64,000 bases of DNA from NCBI GenBank assembly GCA_035295125.1, contig DATGJP010000043.1, positions 62,001-126,000 on the forward strand, read 5' to 3'. Of the stretch, positions 61,951 through 64,000 are shown piece after piece (positions within the stretch are counted from its first letter, which is position 1; each line of letters begins with the position of its first letter). A model generated the notes under the pieces. The model saw nothing but the letters and a program-made list of their open reading frames with translations. It searched no databases and had not been told where the DNA came from. The translations under genes and the position numbers were made by a program. This DNA is from JAICMB01 sp035295125 (GTDB lineage Bacteria; Acidobacteriota; Terriglobia; Bryobacterales; Bryobacteraceae).

Positions 61951-63381
61951 CTACATCCTGCGTAGTGGATACGACTTCTGCTTGCGGACGTCGGGGTAAG
62001 CTTCGGCCCCGACAACCGCAAGCGTCCCCTTCACCATCTCCTCTTCTACATCCAGCGACCAACCGACCGGGCACGTATACTGCACCCGGAGCACCTGCGA
62101 TTGATACAAATCGAGCCGCACGTTTTCTCGCGTCGGGATATAGACGTTATGCTCGCCGAAGTAACCGAACACCATCGCCGGCCCCCGCGCCCGCAAAGCC
62201 TCCTTAATCCGCATCCCGATCTGCGCCAAAGGCTCGCCCTGAATCGCGACAAACGTGAGCTTGCCGATCCGCGCCCCAAGCACCTCTTCAAACCGGCACG
62301 GGTATTTCCGCGGCTCGCCGAGCTTCGTCACCAGGAACTCTTCATCCGTGCAGATGTAATCCGAAAGCTTCTTCGGGAAGGGAATGCTCTCTTTGTAGTG
62401 CTTCAGCAGCGCCCGAATCCAGTTCGTGTCCCGGTCCGGATCGGGGAACGCCTTGAAGCCCTTGTCCAGGGGCACGCCTTCCGCTAATTCCAGCGCGCGC
62501 TTGTAAGGGATCGGGTCGTCGAGCGGCAGATCCAGCACCTTTAGCTTGCTCTCAATCGGCCCGGTCACTTCCTCGAGTTTTCCGCGAGCGATCCCAGCGA
62601 CCACTTCCGCCAACTCGTGCCCCCGCGCCTTGCACGCCGCGAGCGCGTCTGCGCCGTCGGCCGCATACGTGTACTGATTGCCGCCGCACCCATCGGCATA
62701 GATGGCCGTCGAGCCCGCGAACGTGGCTTCAATCTCATCCATGGCGAAGCCTGGATGCGAAGCCCCGTACATGTTTCGCGGCCCAAGCTGCGGGTGCGTC
62801 GGATGATTGAAGAGCAGCGCCACCGGACGGCTGCCCACGTCGACCCGCAGCAACTGGATCTCGTAATCGGGAGGATAGCTGAGCTGCGCCCGCGTGAAGT
62901 ATCCGTAGCCGTTGCCAAACAGGAGCGTGGCCGGACCCTGCTCATTCTTGATCGCCTCGCGGATGGCACCGAAGATCTTCTCCGCCAGTTCCCGTCCGTA
63001 ATCGAAATTCTCGCTTACGATCTGAATCGGCCCCTGGTGATTGTGCGTAGCCAACAGAACCAGGCACTCCGGCCCAATCCCCAGTTCCCGCTCGCAGCGC
63101 TCCCTCAGGATCGGTGTCGCGACGTCGAGGCAATTGAACGGATAATTGACGATCGCCATGCGCCGCGTGCCGTCGAACAGCGTCATACACCGCGAGATCA
63201 GCCGGGCGTACGCACGCGGAGGGTCGGGCGTGTCCCCGCTGGCGCAAACGCGCGGTTTATCGGGCGTCACGTCGACGCGGGCGGTGCCCACATTCATCCG
63301 CCGAAACGCGTTTTGAGCGACCGCGGGCCCGGCTAACACCCCGGCGCCCGCGGCTTTCAGAAAATCTCTACGATTGGTCAT
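61951..63381 (-). CDS. Tat-exported neutral-ceramidase-like hydrolase
   Basis: 476 residues with a twin-arginine signal (MTNRRDFLKAAGAGVLAG). The body resembles neutral/alkaline ceramidase N-terminal domains: NVGTARVDVTPDKPRVCASGDTP, LVLLATHNHQGPIQ (metal His pair) and IYADGCGGNQYTY. Ceramidases cleave amide bonds of lipids; many bacterial relatives have other substrates. The upstream gene overlaps by 4 nt and is a relative, so the pair acts together. Confidence 0.88.
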   Translation of the reverse strand: MTNRRDFLKAAGAGVLAGPAVAQNAFRRMNVGTARVDVTPDKPRVCASGDTPDPPRAYARLISRCMTLFDGTRRMAIVNYPFNCLDVATPILRERCERELGIGPECLVLLATHNHQGPIQIVSENFDYGRELAEKIFGAIREAIKNEQGPATLLFGNGYGYFTRAQLSYPPDYEIQLLRVDVGSRPVALLFNHPTHPQLGPRNMYGASHPGFAMDEIEATFAGSTAIYADGCGGNQYTYAADGADALAACKARGHELAEVVAGIARGKLEEVTGPIESKLKVLDLPLDDPIPYKRALELAEGVPLDKGFKAFPDPDRDTNWIRALLKHYKESIPFPKKLSDYICTDEEFLVTKLGEPRKYPCRFEEVLGARIGKLTFVAIQGEPLAQIGMRIKEALRARGPAMVFGYFGEHNVYIPTRENVRLDLYQSQVLRVQYTCPVGWSLDVEEEMVKGTLAVVGAEAYPDVRKQKSYPLRRM

Positions 63382-64000
63382 TCTGTTGCTGGTGCCGACT
63401 GATCCTTAAGTTTGCCTGTCCAGTGTCCCAAACGGATGATCGCAGTATCAATCATGCGATTGCCCGCGCCGACCGCAATGAACGCGCCGATCTGGTTGGC
63501 TCCGTACCCGCCATCGACGGCCGCCTTAATCGTCGGGACGTACCCGAGATTTCCGTTCGTGTAGCCGCCGAACAGAATCGGAAAATCGCGCACCCGCGAC
63601 CGGATATCGATCTGGTAGTCCACGAAAATCTCCGCCGGAACCCCGACAAACGCGAACTCGCGCCCCACGAGCAGCGTCGTCACAGGAGCTTCGTAGGACG
63701 GCTTGGTCGCACGCTCGATGCGGTTCTTCGTATCGAAGGAAAGCTGGCTGAGCGGAACCCCCAGAGCCGCGAAAATCTTGTCGCGGTTCCAGCGGCCGGG
63801 GAATGTCAACGTCTCCCGTGAAAGGTGCATCTCGACATCGGGAAGCGCATGCGTCTCGATGGTGGGCACGACGCGCAGCACTTCCTGCCCGACCGTGCGC
63901 CCGGTCTCGCGCATCAATCCAACCGCGTTGTCGATGAGCGGAGTCTTGTCGTAGTAGGGGTTGATGTTCCCAGCCCCGCCTTGTACGAAAAGACAGATCG
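63378..64000 (-). CDS. neutral-ceramidase-like hydrolase, N-terminus beyond window
   Basis: Open to the right edge; 207 codons are visible, and the N-terminus is outside. Reads ICLFVQGGAGNINPYYDKTP (conserved QGxxGNINP turn of neutral ceramidases), then LVGREFAFVGVPAEIFVDYQ, NGNLGYVPT and GGYGANQIGA. Stop overlaps the next gene's ATG by 4 nt. Together with 61951-63381 it forms a tandem pair of paralogues. Confidence 0.88.
   Translation of the reverse strand, partial: ICLFVQGGAGNINPYYDKTPLIDNAVGLMRETGRTVGQEVLRVVPTIETHALPDVEMHLSRETLTFPGRWNRDKIFAALGVPLSQLSFDTKNRIERATKPSYEAPVTTLLVGREFAFVGVPAEIFVDYQIDIRSRVRDFPILFGGYTNGNLGYVPTIKAAVDGGYGANQIGAFIAVGAGNRMIDTAIIRLGHWTGKLKDQSAPATE

Noticed and set aside
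1..64000. tRNA, rRNA, transposase or integrase genes
   Set aside because: None recognised on either strand by reading translations and intergenic sequence; a covariance-model search would settle small RNAs.

Overview
The window looks like chromosomal DNA of an acidobacterium close to Candidatus Solibacter (Bryobacterales). The basis is family content read from the translations: TIGR02999-type ECF sigma factors beside Ser/Thr kinase or PDZ sensor genes, MacB-like permeases with an extra N-terminal extension and PadR partners, an Oar-like TonB-dependent receptor, a 'Solibacter C-terminal domain' (TIGR03437-like) protein, many secreted beta-propeller, GH28 and GH2 enzymes, and high-GC codon use. 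I see no rRNA, tRNA, CRISPR array, transposase, integrase or phage gene.

Layout. 1-1423: ECF sigma factor and a PDZ membrane protein (runs off the left edge). 1424-4840: SUMF1-like protein, exported VOC protein, a relic duplicate of the VOC 5' end and a broken methyltransferase. 4968-7547: polysaccharide deacetylase and a GT39-like membrane glycosyltransferase. 7544-10781: acpS, nikR and a divergent ECF nickel importer (NikMN-Q-O). 10985-13841: VOC protein, AraC/GyrI regulator, D-2-hydroxyacid dehydrogenase and a small conserved protein. 13920-17155: cytochrome c/PQQ-type beta-propeller dehydrogenase and a GT2-methyltransferase fusion. 17412-22271: GH28 pectinase-like enzyme, giant VPS10/BNR propeller and an ATP10/thioredoxin-fold protein. 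22505-25460 and 33621-36625: two PadR plus ADOP-permease pairs; a third permease without PadR lies at 50237-52660. 25485-33519: gamma-glutamyltransferase, degenerate PAS kinase, zinc-ribbon membrane protein, O-antigen ligase, GntR regulator, DUF1906 glycosidase-like protein and a Tat-exported serine hydrolase. 36876-43852: MDR reductase, two secreted proteins, a second ECF sigma factor with its Ser/Thr kinase-TPR protein and an outer-membrane barrel. 43877-48718: frameshifted exported protein, TPR protein, then the housekeeping block DUF1385-prfA-prmC. 48940-56114: dinB, permease, Oar-like receptor. 56402-64000: pirin, TetR, GH2 glycosidase, PIG-L deacetylase and two tandem neutral-ceramidase-like proteins, the last cut by the right edge.

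Most genes fit a soil heterotroph that senses, takes up and breaks down polymers. The features least explained by ordinary annotation are: (i) a mosaic family of GC-rich palindromic intergenic repeats, with copies up to about 95 bp that recur in both orientations; (ii) a conserved N-terminal module of about 60 residues shared by two otherwise different membrane proteins, each encoded directly after a TIGR02999-type sigma factor; (iii) several decaying or frame-broken genes (methyltransferase, exported receiver-like protein, possibly the GGT N-terminus, VOC relic); (iv) structured leaders before the Oar-like receptor and pirin genes; and (v) an overlapping GH2/PIG-L pair that suggests coupled deacetylation and hydrolysis of an amino-sugar polymer. 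I did not find a clear new defence or mobile system.
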